From Clostridiales bacterium (GTDB lineage: Bacteria; Bacillota; Clostridia; Christensenellales; Pumilibacteraceae), in the NCBI GenBank assembly GCA_014799665.1, contig JAAVHP010000023.1, positions 1 to 15,149 on the forward strand: a stretch of 15,149 bases of DNA. Reading direction: 5' to 3'. Under the pieces are notes generated by a model, which searched no databases, had not been told where the DNA came from, and was given only the letters and a program-made list of their open reading frames with translations. Shown here in pieces: positions 6,787 through 14,764 of this stretch. Every line of letters starts with the position of its first letter. The stretch's first letter is position 1. The position numbers and the translations under genes are program-made.

Positions 6787-7916
6787 CCTTGATTAAATTT
6801 CATTAAAGCTTGAGCTATAATCGGAGCCATATCGTAATATTTATACTCGGCTAAGCGACCACCAAATATCACCCTACCCTCTTTGTCTGCAAGCTCCTTA
6901 TATTTTGCATACACGTACTGATTCCGCTCGTCATTCACGGGATAGAACGGTTCCATTCCATCTTTCCACTCTGTGGAATATTCTCGGGAAATTACAGTCT
7001 TGGGATTTTCATAAACGGCATTGCCAAACATCTCAAAATGCTTATGTTCTATTATTCGTGTGTATGGGACATCGGCAGAAGTGTAATTCACCACAGCATT
7101 CCCCTGCCAATTGGGATTATCAAGAGCTTCTGTCTCAAATCTGACTGTGCGGTATTCTAATTTTCCATAACGATAACCGTAGAATTCATCTATCTTCCCA
7201 GTGAAGACAATCTTATCTGCAATAGACTCCCATTTTTCTCTATCGTCGAAGAAATCACTCTCCAGTCTCACCTCCACTCCTTCAAGAAGTCCGTCAATGA
7301 GCTTGTTGTAACCTCCGATTGGAATCCCTTGATAACTATCGTTGAAGTAGTTGTTATCAAAGGTCATCCTTACAGGAAGGCGACGGATGATGAAAGCAGG
7401 AAGATCTGTGCATTTGCGCCCCCACTGTTTTTCCGTGTAACCCTTTATAAGCTGTTCATATATATCCCTGCCGATTAGAGTCAGAGCTTGCTCTTCCAAA
7501 TTACGAGGTTCACCCACCCCCTCGGCTTTCATTTTATCAACAGCTTCCCAGCGCTGTTCATCCAGTTTCTTTTGCGCGTCCTCCGGCGTTTTCACTCCCC
7601 ACATCTGATAGAATGTGTTCATGTTAAAAGGGAGATTATAGAGCTTGCCATCCGGAGCTTGGGCCACCGGGCAGTTGGTATATCGGTTGAATGGAACGAT
7701 GGAATTCACAAAATCCCATACCTCCTTGTCGGAAGTGTGGAAAATATGGGCACCATACTTGTGAACGTTTATTCCATCAATATTTTCGCAATATATATTT
7801 CCTCCGCTATGGGAGCGCTTGTCGATGACAAGGCATTTCTTACCTGCTTTATTTGCGAGATATGCGAATGTTGTGCCGAAGAGACCAGCACCAACAATTA
7901 AATAGTCATATTTCAT
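6783..7916 (-). CDS. glf: UDP-galactopyranose mutase
   Basis: A 377-residue flavoenzyme that interconverts UDP-galactopyranose and UDP-galactofuranose using reduced FAD, in the cytoplasm. The N-terminus DYLIVGAGLFGTTFAY (4-19) is the dinucleotide-binding motif. DKRSHSGGNIY (32-42) and HKYGAHIFHT (52-61) are signature blocks of bacterial mutases. YTEKQWG, IPIGGYN and the C-terminal FGGRLAEYKYYDM block, which contributes to flavin binding, are also present. The length fits the family (about 370-390). It is visibly more GC-rich than the glycosyltransferase genes on both sides. Its start forms an ATGA overlap with the preceding GT2 stop, and its own stop overlaps the DUF4422 start the same way. 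It supplies the donor for the GalfT-like protein at 4967-5950. Confidence 0.97.
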   Translation of the reverse strand: MKYDYLIVGAGLFGTTFAYLANKAGKKCLVIDKRSHSGGNIYCENIDGINVHKYGAHIFHTSDKEVWDFVNSIVPFNRYTNCPVAQAPDGKLYNLPFNMNTFYQMWGVKTPEDAQKKLDEQRWEAVDKMKAEGVGEPRNLEEQALTLIGRDIYEQLIKGYTEKQWGRKCTDLPAFIIRRLPVRMTFDNNYFNDSYQGIPIGGYNKLIDGLLEGVEVRLESDFFDDREKWESIADKIVFTGKIDEFYGYRYGKLEYRTVRFETEALDNPNWQGNAVVNYTSADVPYTRIIEHKHFEMFGNAVYENPKTVISREYSTEWKDGMEPFYPVNDERNQYVYAKYKELADKEGRVIFGGRLAEYKYYDMAPIIAQALMKFNQG

Positions 7917-8806
7917 AATAATTTCCCTTTTAATCTTATTCTTAAGTAATCCTTAAAGATTGCAAACTTTGAATAACCATTTTCTTTAGCAGCTATCAAT
8001 AACAACTTTAAAAGTCTAAAATTTCTTTTCTTTATCGCATCAGAAAGAGGGAGAAACATTAAAGGGTCTAATACTGGTATATAATTTCTTTTGAGAAATT
8101 GATTTTTCCTTGAAAACACTTTTTCTCTTATTATCAATTTCTCTTCCGAAAGCTGTTTTGATACTGAAGCAGAACGCTCGGTAATAACATATCCTATTCG
8201 TGAATCTATCCTTATATCCTTTGCATAATACCCAACCATATATGAGTAAAAGGTATCATTGTGGATAGGTATTTCATCAAAAAAGATCTTATTTTTAATA
8301 ACTATTTCTCTTTTGATAATCTTACACCATGGTTCCCCAAATAAATACTTTAATGCTATTTTTCCTTTTTCTAAATCTCTTTCCGACAGTTTAATCAACT
8401 CGTCAAGATGATTTGCTCTTGCTTTGGGTTGATATGTAATGGAATCTACAGATTTAGCATTAAAGAAAATAATATCATAATTGTCACTTCCTGAATAATC
8501 TTCTAAAATATCCGAAAATTCTGATGTAAAATAATCATCTGCATCTGAAAAAATCAAATACCTACCCTTTGCGTATTTCATTCCTATATTTCTTGCCTTT
8601 CCTCCCCCTCCATTTTTTTCAGTTGTGTAGAACTCCACTACAGGAAAATTGTCTTTTAATGCGTCTAATTTGTATTTAGCATCCCTAGGGCTACAATCGT
8701 CAACAACAATAACTTGTAGATCTGTTCTTTTCGGAATAGACCTTAATAATCGTTCAAGAAGATGCGGAATATTATAATGAGGAATTATTATAGTATAAGT
8801 ATACAC
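7913..8806 (-). CDS. Family 2 glycosyltransferase
   Basis: A 297-residue GT2 enzyme with TIIIPHYN (5-12), VIVVDDCS (32-39), GGGGKARNIG (66-75) and IFSDADD (85-91), the DxD-type donor and metal site. EPWCKIIKR follows, then PIHNDTFYSY, where the usual catalytic ED is replaced by ND. This variant is common in the GT2 subgroup with WCKI motifs. The C-terminus is basic with no clear membrane helix. The start is GTG (8804-8806). No in-frame ATG is available that keeps the conserved first beta strand, and only 5 nt separate it from the upstream stop. It is AT-rich and overlaps glf by ATGA, so it belongs to the same tightly packed operon. Sugar specificity cannot be deduced. Confidence 0.87.
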   Translation of the reverse strand: MYTYTIIIPHYNIPHLLERLLRSIPKRTDLQVIVVDDCSPRDAKYKLDALKDNFPVVEFYTTEKNGGGGKARNIGMKYAKGRYLIFSDADDYFTSEFSDILEDYSGSDNYDIIFFNAKSVDSITYQPKARANHLDELIKLSERDLEKGKIALKYLFGEPWCKIIKREIVIKNKIFFDEIPIHNDTFYSYMVGYYAKDIRIDSRIGYVITERSASVSKQLSEEKLIIREKVFSRKNQFLKRNYIPVLDPLMFLPLSDAIKKRNFRLLKLLLIAAKENGYSKFAIFKDYLRIRLKGKLL

Positions 8807-8811
8807 AATTT

Positions 8812-9747
8812 TTATATTCTAACACGTTGAAACTCTACATTATTAATTTTAGCAGCATACATGGGAAATTCAGAAGGATACATAATGTCAGTACCAACAC
8901 AAAATACTTTTTTAGCTTTACTTATCATATAGAAATCTACAAATGATTTTAAATATGCATCGTTTTTATCTTTGCTACCCTTGGCATCAATATGTACCAA
9001 CTCACCAGGGATGGTATAACACCCATCAAGATCCTTTACAATATCTAAGAAAGTTTTACTGTCAGAAGTTACCAACACCTTATAGAATGGATATGAATTT
9101 CTAAAGTCAATAACACTCTGCTTGCATTTACTTAATAGCTTATTTCTCTCTTCTTCCGGTAAGGCTGAAAAAGAATATTCTTCGAAGTCCCCTATTAGAT
9201 TTTGGAATCTAAACACGACAGCAATGTAATCATCAAAATGTAATCTTGTGATTGCATCTTGCAGTTTTAAAGACGGTTTAAAAAGCTCATTAAATAAATC
9301 CCCCCATTTATGTGGATCTTCATCTTTTATATAATCTCTATTTGCATATACATGAATTTGTTTTCTCTTTGGTATTTTAAAACGATTTGAATACTTTTCA
9401 GCTATTAAATACAAAATATCAGATTCTTTTATATTTTCCGAAAATTCATTATCTTTAAGAATCCAATCATATTTATTAGGTATTAGATATTCTGATAGCT
9501 CAAATGGATATGTATATTTTATTCGAAAATCAATATTATTCTGTTTACAATATGCAAATGATGAAATTATACCCTTGAACCGATCACACATACCTCCATG
9601 CCAAACCCTTCCATCTACACAACTAATGATTCCCTTAAAAGAAGATTTATTGGATGGAGCCTTAAACCACTTATATTTCCAAATTATTTCTTTAAAATAA
9701 TGGGATACTGGAATAAGAGTGCTATATATTTTATCCTTTATACTCAT
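8812..9747 (-). CDS. Putative fucosyltransferase-like (NodZ/GT11-type) glycosyltransferase
   Basis: A 311-residue protein (from ATG 9745-9747) that is not securely recognised. HGGMCDRFKGIISSF (50-64) resembles the G-G-x-x-D-R-x-K-G-I loop of alpha-1,2, alpha-1,6 and O-fucosyltransferases that bind GDP-fucose. A central VVFRFQNLIGDFEEY and a C-terminal VLVTSDSKTFLD followed by VFCVGTDIMYPSEFPMYAA match the layout of the second Rossmann domain of those GT-B enzymes, where a conserved S/T-x-S-x-F-S lies. The match is to pattern and order only, so confidence in the donor is low. An upstream in-frame TTG at 9757-9759 would extend it by four residues but lies in insertion-sequence DNA. The IS630 remnant begins immediately upstream, so its native 5' region is gone. 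No strong ribosome-binding site is visible. Confidence 0.55.
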   Translation of the reverse strand: MSIKDKIYSTLIPVSHYFKEIIWKYKWFKAPSNKSSFKGIISCVDGRVWHGGMCDRFKGIISSFAYCKQNNIDFRIKYTYPFELSEYLIPNKYDWILKDNEFSENIKESDILYLIAEKYSNRFKIPKRKQIHVYANRDYIKDEDPHKWGDLFNELFKPSLKLQDAITRLHFDDYIAVVFRFQNLIGDFEEYSFSALPEEERNKLLSKCKQSVIDFRNSYPFYKVLVTSDSKTFLDIVKDLDGCYTIPGELVHIDAKGSKDKNDAYLKSFVDFYMISKAKKVFCVGTDIMYPSEFPMYAAKINNVEFQRVRI

Positions 9748-9749
9748 TA

Positions 9750-10232
9750 GTTTTAGCAATATATGGCTTGCAGTTTCCCTGTGAAAACATCACCGTTCCA
9801 TATGACAGGAGTGCAAGACTCAACATCTGGGGAATAATTGACTACGGCAGTCGGTACCATGGTTGCAGCACCACCGAAAGCATGACATCCAAGCGCATCG
9901 CGGATTTCCTTGACAGATTCTCCCTTACAATAAGGAAGGACACATTCATTGTGCTTGAAAATGCTAAAGTGCACCAAAGCAAATATATGAAGTAAATGAG
10001 AAAGATATTGGAGAAACGGGGACTTTACCTTTTCTTCGTGCCTCCATATTCCCCTCATCTTAACATTTCATAGACTCTTTGAAGAATGCTCGAAGGGCAA
10101 TGGATACAACCTGCAGACCACGTCTCGACTGACAATCTCTTCTATGCTGTCAACCGAGAGCTGGCTGGACATGGTAAAACCCATTTTATAAAATTCTCTA
10201 AAAAAGCCCGATATGTTCATTTATTTTTCTGA
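9750..10232 (+). pseudogene. IS630-family transposase remnant (C-terminal half, inactive)
   Basis: Plus-strand reading frame encoding the C-terminal DDE half of an IS630-type transposase, in the opposite direction to every neighbour. Recognisable pieces are YGLQFP, ARLNIWGIIDYGSRYHG, TTESMTSKRIADFLDRFSL, TFIVLENAKVH and, downstream, LYLFFVPPYSPHLNI and GQWIQPADHVSTDNLFYAVN. The frame is unbroken by indels but has three nonsense codons: TAA 9993-9995, TAG 10071-10073 and TGA 10080-10082. The second catalytic aspartate (VLDNA in the family) is glutamate here. The TAG sits where the catalytic glutamate (NIVE-TLW in the family) is expected. The N-terminal HTH half and both terminal inverted repeats are not found. 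It fills the entire 486-bp gap between the flippase stop (10234) and the next gene start (9747). It is an old fossil, not an active element. Confidence 0.82.
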
Positions 10233-10233
10233 A

Positions 10234-11688
10234 TTACTTATTCAATATTTTTCTACCAATTACCCTAAAAATATCCAATGGATTATATTGGTGTAAAACA
10301 GTAGCCATTATTAAAGTTGGCAATATCGTTGCAATCAAAATCCATAATATCTGTAAAATCGGTTCAATAGGCGTCCATAATTTAATTGCTAATAAAACAA
10401 TTACTATCGTTACAGCCGAATTAAAGATCTGAGGCAAGAATTGCTTATAGAAAGGCCATGATTTGGAGTGTAAAGTGTAACGGTTCATTATCCAATAATT
10501 GATAACGAAATTAATCAGCAATGCAATGTCCCATGCCCATGCCACAGATTCAATTGTCCTGAAATATACCGCCGCAATGATGAATGCACCAACGGTGCAT
10601 ATTGCGCTTTGCAAGCCACAATAGAAAAGATGGTTGGTCTTTCCTGCAGCCTGGAAGAGTGAACCTGAGGTAGATAGTATGATCTGCAATGGAACAGATA
10701 TGGCAAGGATCTCAAACACCGGAATGGCAGGAAGCCAATTCTTACCAAAAATTATGACTATGATTGGAGAGGCACAGAAATAGAGGAATATTCCAAGCGG
10801 GAAACTTATCCACGACAGAATCTGCGTCAACCGGATATTCTTTTCCGCAAGCTCCTCCTTATTATCCTGGAGTGAGGATAGGATAGGATGAAGCACCGGG
10901 GTGATTACAAAAGTTATGTTTTGGAGTGGCAACTGCATCAGACGGTATGACTTGTCGTAATATCCAAGATCCTTCATCGAGAAGAACTTCCCTATTATCA
11001 GTTTGTCGGCATTGCGAGAGAAATAGTTGATGAATGAAAAAAGGAACTGATACATTGAATAACTCCAGACCCTTTTGACAACCTCCATATCTATAGGCCA
11101 TACCGGGCATTGCGGAAAGTTGTAAAAATTATATGCAAAAACTCCGACTGCAGAGACTATAGGGGATACCAAGAGTGCATATATCCCCCATCCATGAAGG
11201 GCCATCCAGCAGGCAAATGCACCGCTCACCACCTGAAAGCATAGGGTCCGGACAGCAATAGCACGGAACATCTTGTTCTTCAACATCATGCCATTTGGTA
11301 TGATATTCAGTGTCTTGAAGAAAAGGCAGATGCAGAGCCAGCGTATTACAGGCACAAGGGTCTCATCATTATAGAAATCCGCAATTGAACCTGCTGAAAA
11401 GAAAAGAATCAATGTCAATCCTATCGCCAACCCGACGCTGATGGTGAACAGCGACCTGATATTATGCTTAGTGAGATCCTTGAACTGGATGATAGCCACT
11501 CCAAGCCCCATATCGGAGAAGATGTCGAGGAACGCCATGATGACAGTGGCAACAGCCATCGTACCGAAAGCCGCCGGCGAGACATTACGTGCCAGGATTG
11601 CAGTAATGACCAATGAGATTACAATGCCCGAATACTTCGCCACTGCAATCCAGAACACTCCTTTTGTCAGCTCCTTTCCTATCGACAT
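10234..11688 (-). CDS. wzx: Wzx-type polysaccharide flippase (PST family)
   Basis: A 484-residue polytopic membrane protein of the polysaccharide transporter/MOP superfamily. It opens with ELTKGVFWIAVAKYSGIVIS and LARNVSPAAFGTMAVA, the standard start of the Wzx/WzxC/TuaB-like subgroup. About 12-14 hydrophobic segments follow, with a FINYFSRNADKLIIGKFFS stretch near the middle that is typical of these flippases (conserved N-x-D-x-x-x-I-G). It moves undecaprenyl-linked repeat units across the inner membrane for Wzy. It starts at ATG 11686-11688, 23 nt after the stop of the GT56-like gene. GC content is higher than in the downstream glycosyltransferases. The stop is directly followed by the IS630 remnant, so the downstream half of the operon may depend on read-through across it. 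Confidence 0.92.
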   Translation of the reverse strand: MSIGKELTKGVFWIAVAKYSGIVISLVITAILARNVSPAAFGTMAVATVIMAFLDIFSDMGLGVAIIQFKDLTKHNIRSLFTISVGLAIGLTLILFFSAGSIADFYNDETLVPVIRWLCICLFFKTLNIIPNGMMLKNKMFRAIAVRTLCFQVVSGAFACWMALHGWGIYALLVSPIVSAVGVFAYNFYNFPQCPVWPIDMEVVKRVWSYSMYQFLFSFINYFSRNADKLIIGKFFSMKDLGYYDKSYRLMQLPLQNITFVITPVLHPILSSLQDNKEELAEKNIRLTQILSWISFPLGIFLYFCASPIIVIIFGKNWLPAIPVFEILAISVPLQIILSTSGSLFQAAGKTNHLFYCGLQSAICTVGAFIIAAVYFRTIESVAWAWDIALLINFVINYWIMNRYTLHSKSWPFYKQFLPQIFNSAVTIVIVLLAIKLWTPIEPILQILWILIATILPTLIMATVLHQYNPLDIFRVIGRKILNK

Positions 11689-11711
11689 GAAAGTTTTAGA
11701 TTAAGATAATA

Positions 11712-12908
11712 TCAGGAGTTATGAATAGATTTCCACTTCCACAATTTATCATAGAGCTTTTGCATCACATTTAACGCTTCATCTCTATCGGAATAAAGTT
11801 TTCGAACAATTTGTCTATTCATTTCCATCTGCTTTGGCGTTAACGGCTGATTTAGAGTCTCAATCGACAAATCAGTCTGAACACTATAGACATAAAAATT
11901 CCTTTCTTTAAGATATCGGTATGTAGTGGATGTTTCAGACAAAAATATTTTACAGCCTGTCTCCAATAGGAAATAGATGTTTCCCATGGCCTGCTGACGT
12001 TCATGATAAAATATTGCATAGGCACAATGTCCAATCAAATTATAATAGTCGGACACAGGCATATAGTCACATATTATATTTAGGCTGATATCGTCTAATT
12101 CATTAGCCTTATGTTGAATGGTGTCTCTCCAGACCTCACTTCCCCCATAATTGATTGGTATAATCAATTCCCTCTCTTTGATTCCAAGACTTTGGAGCTT
12201 TTCGAAGATATCCAAGTGATTATTGCTTGGATTTGCCGAATTGCCAATTAGAATATTCTGATTCTTTACATAATCAGGAATTGCGGAGCCAAAGCGAGAT
12301 GGATCATAGTATTTATATTCTACGTATTCAGCCTTAAATCCCTTGATTTTTTTTGCTAGTTCATATTCGGAAGAAAGAACACATGTAAAGAAATCAATTC
12401 TTTTAACAGCAGAAAGCAATAGTTTGCGTAGTTTATAATAATGCAGCCTCTTTACAACAGGTATTTTTTTTAGATAAAACTTTAGCCATCCCTTTAGAGT
12501 TGCTGTTTGCTGTTTTTTTAACTCTTTTACAGTCGCCGTACGATATACGTTATTAAGTTCAATTAAAGGATAATCGGCAGGATACTGATATAGATCATAA
12601 CCCCAGGCTGACCATATAATTGCTATGTGCGATGGAATTAAGGGTAGTAGTTCCAAAGGAGATACAAGTAAATTATGCAATATTATCGCATCAAAGAAAT
12701 TATCATTTAAGTATTCTAAAAATTTCTCGGTTGATATTCGATTAATCCTATCCTTTTGTTTTACGAATCTTAGTTCATTTGAATCATTACCTACAATTGA
12801 ATAAGAATGGTCTGCATTTTCTTTGGAAAGATCATGGAAATTGATGACATTATCAATGAATTTCTCATCGGATACAATATTTAAGATCCTTAATTTATCC
12901 ATATTCAC
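11712..12908 (-). CDS. WecF-like (GT56) 4-acetamido-4,6-dideoxyhexose transferase
   Basis: A 398-residue protein resembling TDP-Fuc4NAc:lipid-II Fuc4NAc transferase (WecF, GT56) of enterobacterial common antigen synthesis. Characteristic blocks are IWSAWGYDLYQYP (98-110), LIGNSANPSNNHLDIFEKL (220-238), PINYGG (251-256) and the region 302-324 with H-E-R-Q-Q-A-x-G-N-I-Y and L-x-x-G-x-K-I-F-L-S. The family transfers 4-acetamido-4,6-dideoxygalactose from a dTDP donor onto a lipid-linked chain. The aminotransferase and acetyltransferase immediately upstream would make exactly such a donor. The first possible start is GTG 12906-12908, with GGAGGT only 6 nt upstream (12915-12920, inside the end of the preceding gene). 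The ATG at 12900-12902 is 12 nt from that sequence. The GTG is preferred because Shine-Dalgarno spacing is ideal. Confidence 0.78.
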   Translation of the reverse strand: MNMDKLRILNIVSDEKFIDNVINFHDLSKENADHSYSIVGNDSNELRFVKQKDRINRISTEKFLEYLNDNFFDAIILHNLLVSPLELLPLIPSHIAIIWSAWGYDLYQYPADYPLIELNNVYRTATVKELKKQQTATLKGWLKFYLKKIPVVKRLHYYKLRKLLLSAVKRIDFFTCVLSSEYELAKKIKGFKAEYVEYKYYDPSRFGSAIPDYVKNQNILIGNSANPSNNHLDIFEKLQSLGIKERELIIPINYGGSEVWRDTIQHKANELDDISLNIICDYMPVSDYYNLIGHCAYAIFYHERQQAMGNIYFLLETGCKIFLSETSTTYRYLKERNFYVYSVQTDLSIETLNQPLTPKQMEMNRQIVRKLYSDRDEALNVMQKLYDKLWKWKSIHNS

Positions 12909-12911
12909 TTT

Positions 12912-13454
12912 TCAACCTCCAACTATCTCCAAATTTATTTTTTTCCTGCTTTTGACAACCTTTGCAGGTATGCCAGCTACTATTTTCCATGCCGGCACAT
13001 TCTCCTTTACCATGCTCATGGCTCCTACAATTCCTCCTTCCTCAATTGTAATATCAGGAAAAATCACAGAGTTGCAACCTATTTGTGAGAATTTTCTTAA
13101 TGTCACTTTGCCTCCCGTAACATTTGTTTTTTCTTCAGGATGGATAGGACCAATAAGATATTCTCCGGAAAAATCATCCATCGCACTGTAGATTGTTGAG
13201 CGAGGTGAAATTCCTGTGTAGTCTTCAAGCTCAATACCCATTGAACCATATAACGCAACGTACGCTGAAATATGGATATGGGATCCTAAAGTTATATGAC
13301 CGGAAAGGATACAGAAATCATCGATTCTAACATTATCACCTATTGAAATGTTTGAAGCTCCGTAGATGGAGCACTTCCTGCTGATGAGCACGTTCTTACC
13401 ATAGGATTTTAATCCTAAATTTTTCAGTTCCTCTTCGCTATAAAAAGATGTCAT
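12912..13454 (-). CDS. Left-handed beta-helix sugar N-acetyltransferase
   Basis: A 180-residue hexapeptide-repeat acyltransferase of the WbbJ/FdtC-like group. The N-terminus FYSEEELKNLGLKSYGKNV is the short cap of this group. Isoleucine-patch hexapeptides follow (ISIGDNVRIDDFCI, ITLGSHIHISAYVALYG, IGCNSVIFPDITIEEGGIVG), with an insert DDFSGEYLIGP and the terminal VAGIPAKVVK that closes the helix in acetyl-CoA-dependent enzymes. It is expected to acetylate the amino group made by the aminotransferase 16 nt upstream, giving a dTDP-4-acetamido-4,6-dideoxyhexose in the cytoplasm. O-acetylation of a sugar is the main alternative. It ends 3 nt before the GTG of the WecF-like gene, so the three genes form a compact module. 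Confidence 0.85.
   Translation of the reverse strand: MTSFYSEEELKNLGLKSYGKNVLISRKCSIYGASNISIGDNVRIDDFCILSGHITLGSHIHISAYVALYGSMGIELEDYTGISPRSTIYSAMDDFSGEYLIGPIHPEEKTNVTGGKVTLRKFSQIGCNSVIFPDITIEEGGIVGAMSMVKENVPAWKIVAGIPAKVVKSRKKINLEIVGG
12915..12920 (-). promoter_or_regulatory. Shine-Dalgarno sequence GGAGGT deciding a GTG start
   Basis: GGAGGT forms the last two glycine codons of the acetyltransferase and lies 6 nt from the GTG at 12908 (12 nt from the alternative ATG at 12902). Strong Shine-Dalgarno sequences are rare in Bacteroidota, so this one is notable. It supports the upstream GTG start and coupling of the two genes. Confidence 0.5.
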
Positions 13455-13470
13455 TGTCTTACAAGTAGAG

Positions 13471-14583
13471 TCATTTTTTTATACATGTCAAGACTCTCTC
13501 AATATCCCCCTCAGATAACGCATGATGCATAGGGAGACAGATCACCTGATCAGCCATCCGGGTTGCAACAGGAAGATTTGACGGAGCTGCAGAAGGCAGT
13601 CCTCTATAGGTTGTGAAAGTGCTGATCAACGGATAGAAGTAGCGACGACCAAGCACATTATCATCCCGCATCTTGAAATAAAGCTCATCCCTGCACATCC
13701 CATATTTCTCGGCATCCACGAAAATCGGGAAGTAGGAATAGTTATATGTTACATTTGGACGTTCGTTAAAGAAAGAAATACCGGGAACATCAGCGAGTTC
13801 CTTTCTATAAATATCCGAAACCTTATGACGCTCTGCTATAGCCTTATCCACCTGGTGCAAGTTAAGGATACCGTAAGCAGATCTCAGCTCATCCATCTTC
13901 GAGTTGATTCCCGGAGCCACCACCTCGGTTTCCCCTGCAAACCCAAAGTTCTTAAGATAGTCGATACGCTGTTTCGTTTTAGCATCATGGCAAACGAGCG
14001 CACCCCCCTCAATTGTATTGTAAGTCTTTGTGGCATGGAAAGATAGGGTGGAGAGATCACCTGCGTTGAGAATTGATTCGCCATTGACTTTGACACCAAA
14101 GGCATGCGCGGCATCATAAATAATCTTCAGGCCATATTTATCTGCTATTGCCTGAATGGCTTCTGTATCACAAGGATTGCCATATACATGCACAGGCATA
14201 ATTGCTGTGGTCTTAGGGGTAATAGCTGCTTCTATCTTATGAGGATCAAGGTTCCCTGTATTGGGATCTATATCAGCAAACACCGGTCTTATTCCATTCC
14301 ACCAAAGGGAATGGGTGGTGGCTACGAAACTGTAGGGAGTCGTGATGACCTCTCCTGTGATTCTAAGAGCCTGTAGAGCTGTTATCAGCGGAAGAGTTCC
14401 ATTTGTAAAGAGGCTCAGGAATGGGACACCAAGATATTCAGCTAATTCTTTTTCAAGACGCTGATGGAAAGAGCCGTTGTTTGTAATCCACTTGCTATCC
14501 CATATCTCCTTAAGCATTGCATTAAATTCATTGAGATCGGGGAGTAACGGTGATGTGACCGTTATAATTTTATTTTCATTCAT
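13471..14583 (-). CDS. DegT/DnrJ/EryC1-family sugar aminotransferase (VioA/WecE-like)
   Basis: A 370-residue PLP enzyme expected to convert a dTDP-4-keto-6-deoxyhexose to the 4-amino sugar with glutamate as amino donor. Visible motifs are WITNNGSFHQRLE (32-44), FTNGTLPLITALQAL (59-73), the region 79-90 with V-I-T-T-P-Y-S-F-V-A-T-T, YDAAHAFG (156-163) whose D157 contacts the PLP ring nitrogen, and SFHATKTYNTIEGG (181-194) with K186 as the Schiff-base lysine. The N-terminal pattern is closest to VioA-type enzymes making dTDP-Qui4N, with WecE (dTDP-Fuc4N) as the alternative. RmlA and RmlB, which supply the substrate, are not in the window. ATG 14581-14583 is the first of its cluster. The non-coding 14584-14813 region upstream suggests a possible internal promoter, but no clear TAnnTTTG/TTTG pair was found. 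Confidence 0.88.
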   Translation of the reverse strand: MNENKIITVTSPLLPDLNEFNAMLKEIWDSKWITNNGSFHQRLEKELAEYLGVPFLSLFTNGTLPLITALQALRITGEVITTPYSFVATTHSLWWNGIRPVFADIDPNTGNLDPHKIEAAITPKTTAIMPVHVYGNPCDTEAIQAIADKYGLKIIYDAAHAFGVKVNGESILNAGDLSTLSFHATKTYNTIEGGALVCHDAKTKQRIDYLKNFGFAGETEVVAPGINSKMDELRSAYGILNLHQVDKAIAERHKVSDIYRKELADVPGISFFNERPNVTYNYSYFPIFVDAEKYGMCRDELYFKMRDDNVLGRRYFYPLISTFTTYRGLPSAAPSNLPVATRMADQVICLPMHHALSEGDIERVLTCIKK

Positions 14584-14584
14584 A

Positions 14585-14604
14585 TACTATATGGTTTACT
14601 ATAT
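14585..14604. repeat. Direct repeat TACTATAT at 12-bp spacing
   Basis: TACTATAT occurs at 14585-14592 and 14597-14604, within 22 nt of the aminotransferase start codon. It is AT-rich and could be a chance feature or part of an operator or leader. Confidence 0.3.
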
Positions 14605-14620
14605 AAGATAGAAAGGCTCT

Positions 14621-14641
14621 AATAATGAGTGCATCATTATT
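14621..14641. promoter_or_regulatory. Perfect 8-bp inverted repeat upstream of the aminotransferase (candidate operator)
   Basis: AATAATGA (14621-14628) and TCATTATT (14634-14641) form a perfect dyad with a 5-nt spacer, 37 nt upstream of the aminotransferase ATG. No T-run follows on the minus strand, so a protein-binding operator fits better than a terminator. The high AT content lowers its significance. Confidence 0.35.
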
Positions 14642-14696
14642 TTATTCAGCTCTTAATTTACTTTCTTTTAGATAAATCCTTATTAAAAGGAGATTG

Positions 14697-14713
14697 GCGA
14701 ACCGAAGGTTCGC
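14697..14713 (-). terminator. GC-rich hairpin, candidate terminator for ugd
   Basis: GCGAACC (14697-14703) and GGTTCGC (14707-14713) form a perfect 7-bp stem with a 3-nt loop. On the minus strand it lies about 100 nt after the ugd stop and is followed by CAATCTCCTTTT. The T-run is delayed, so termination is possible but not certain. Confidence 0.4.
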
Positions 14714-14764
14714 GCACTGAAAACAAACGGCTGCGCGGTAAACTTCCGAAGAGGATATGTCAGA

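Noticed and set aside
9748..9759. TTG start extending the fucosyltransferase-like gene by four residues
   Set aside because: The extension lies in the IS-derived sequence and the ATG at 9745-9747 is adequate.
9753..10058. Minus-strand open frame of 101 codons in the gap after wzx
   Set aside because: It is antisense to a recognisable transposase remnant and has no family-like motifs.
14605..14700. Promoter of Bacteroidota type (TTTG and TAnnTTTG) ahead of the aminotransferase
   Set aside because: Only partial matches with wrong spacing were found, so none is claimed.
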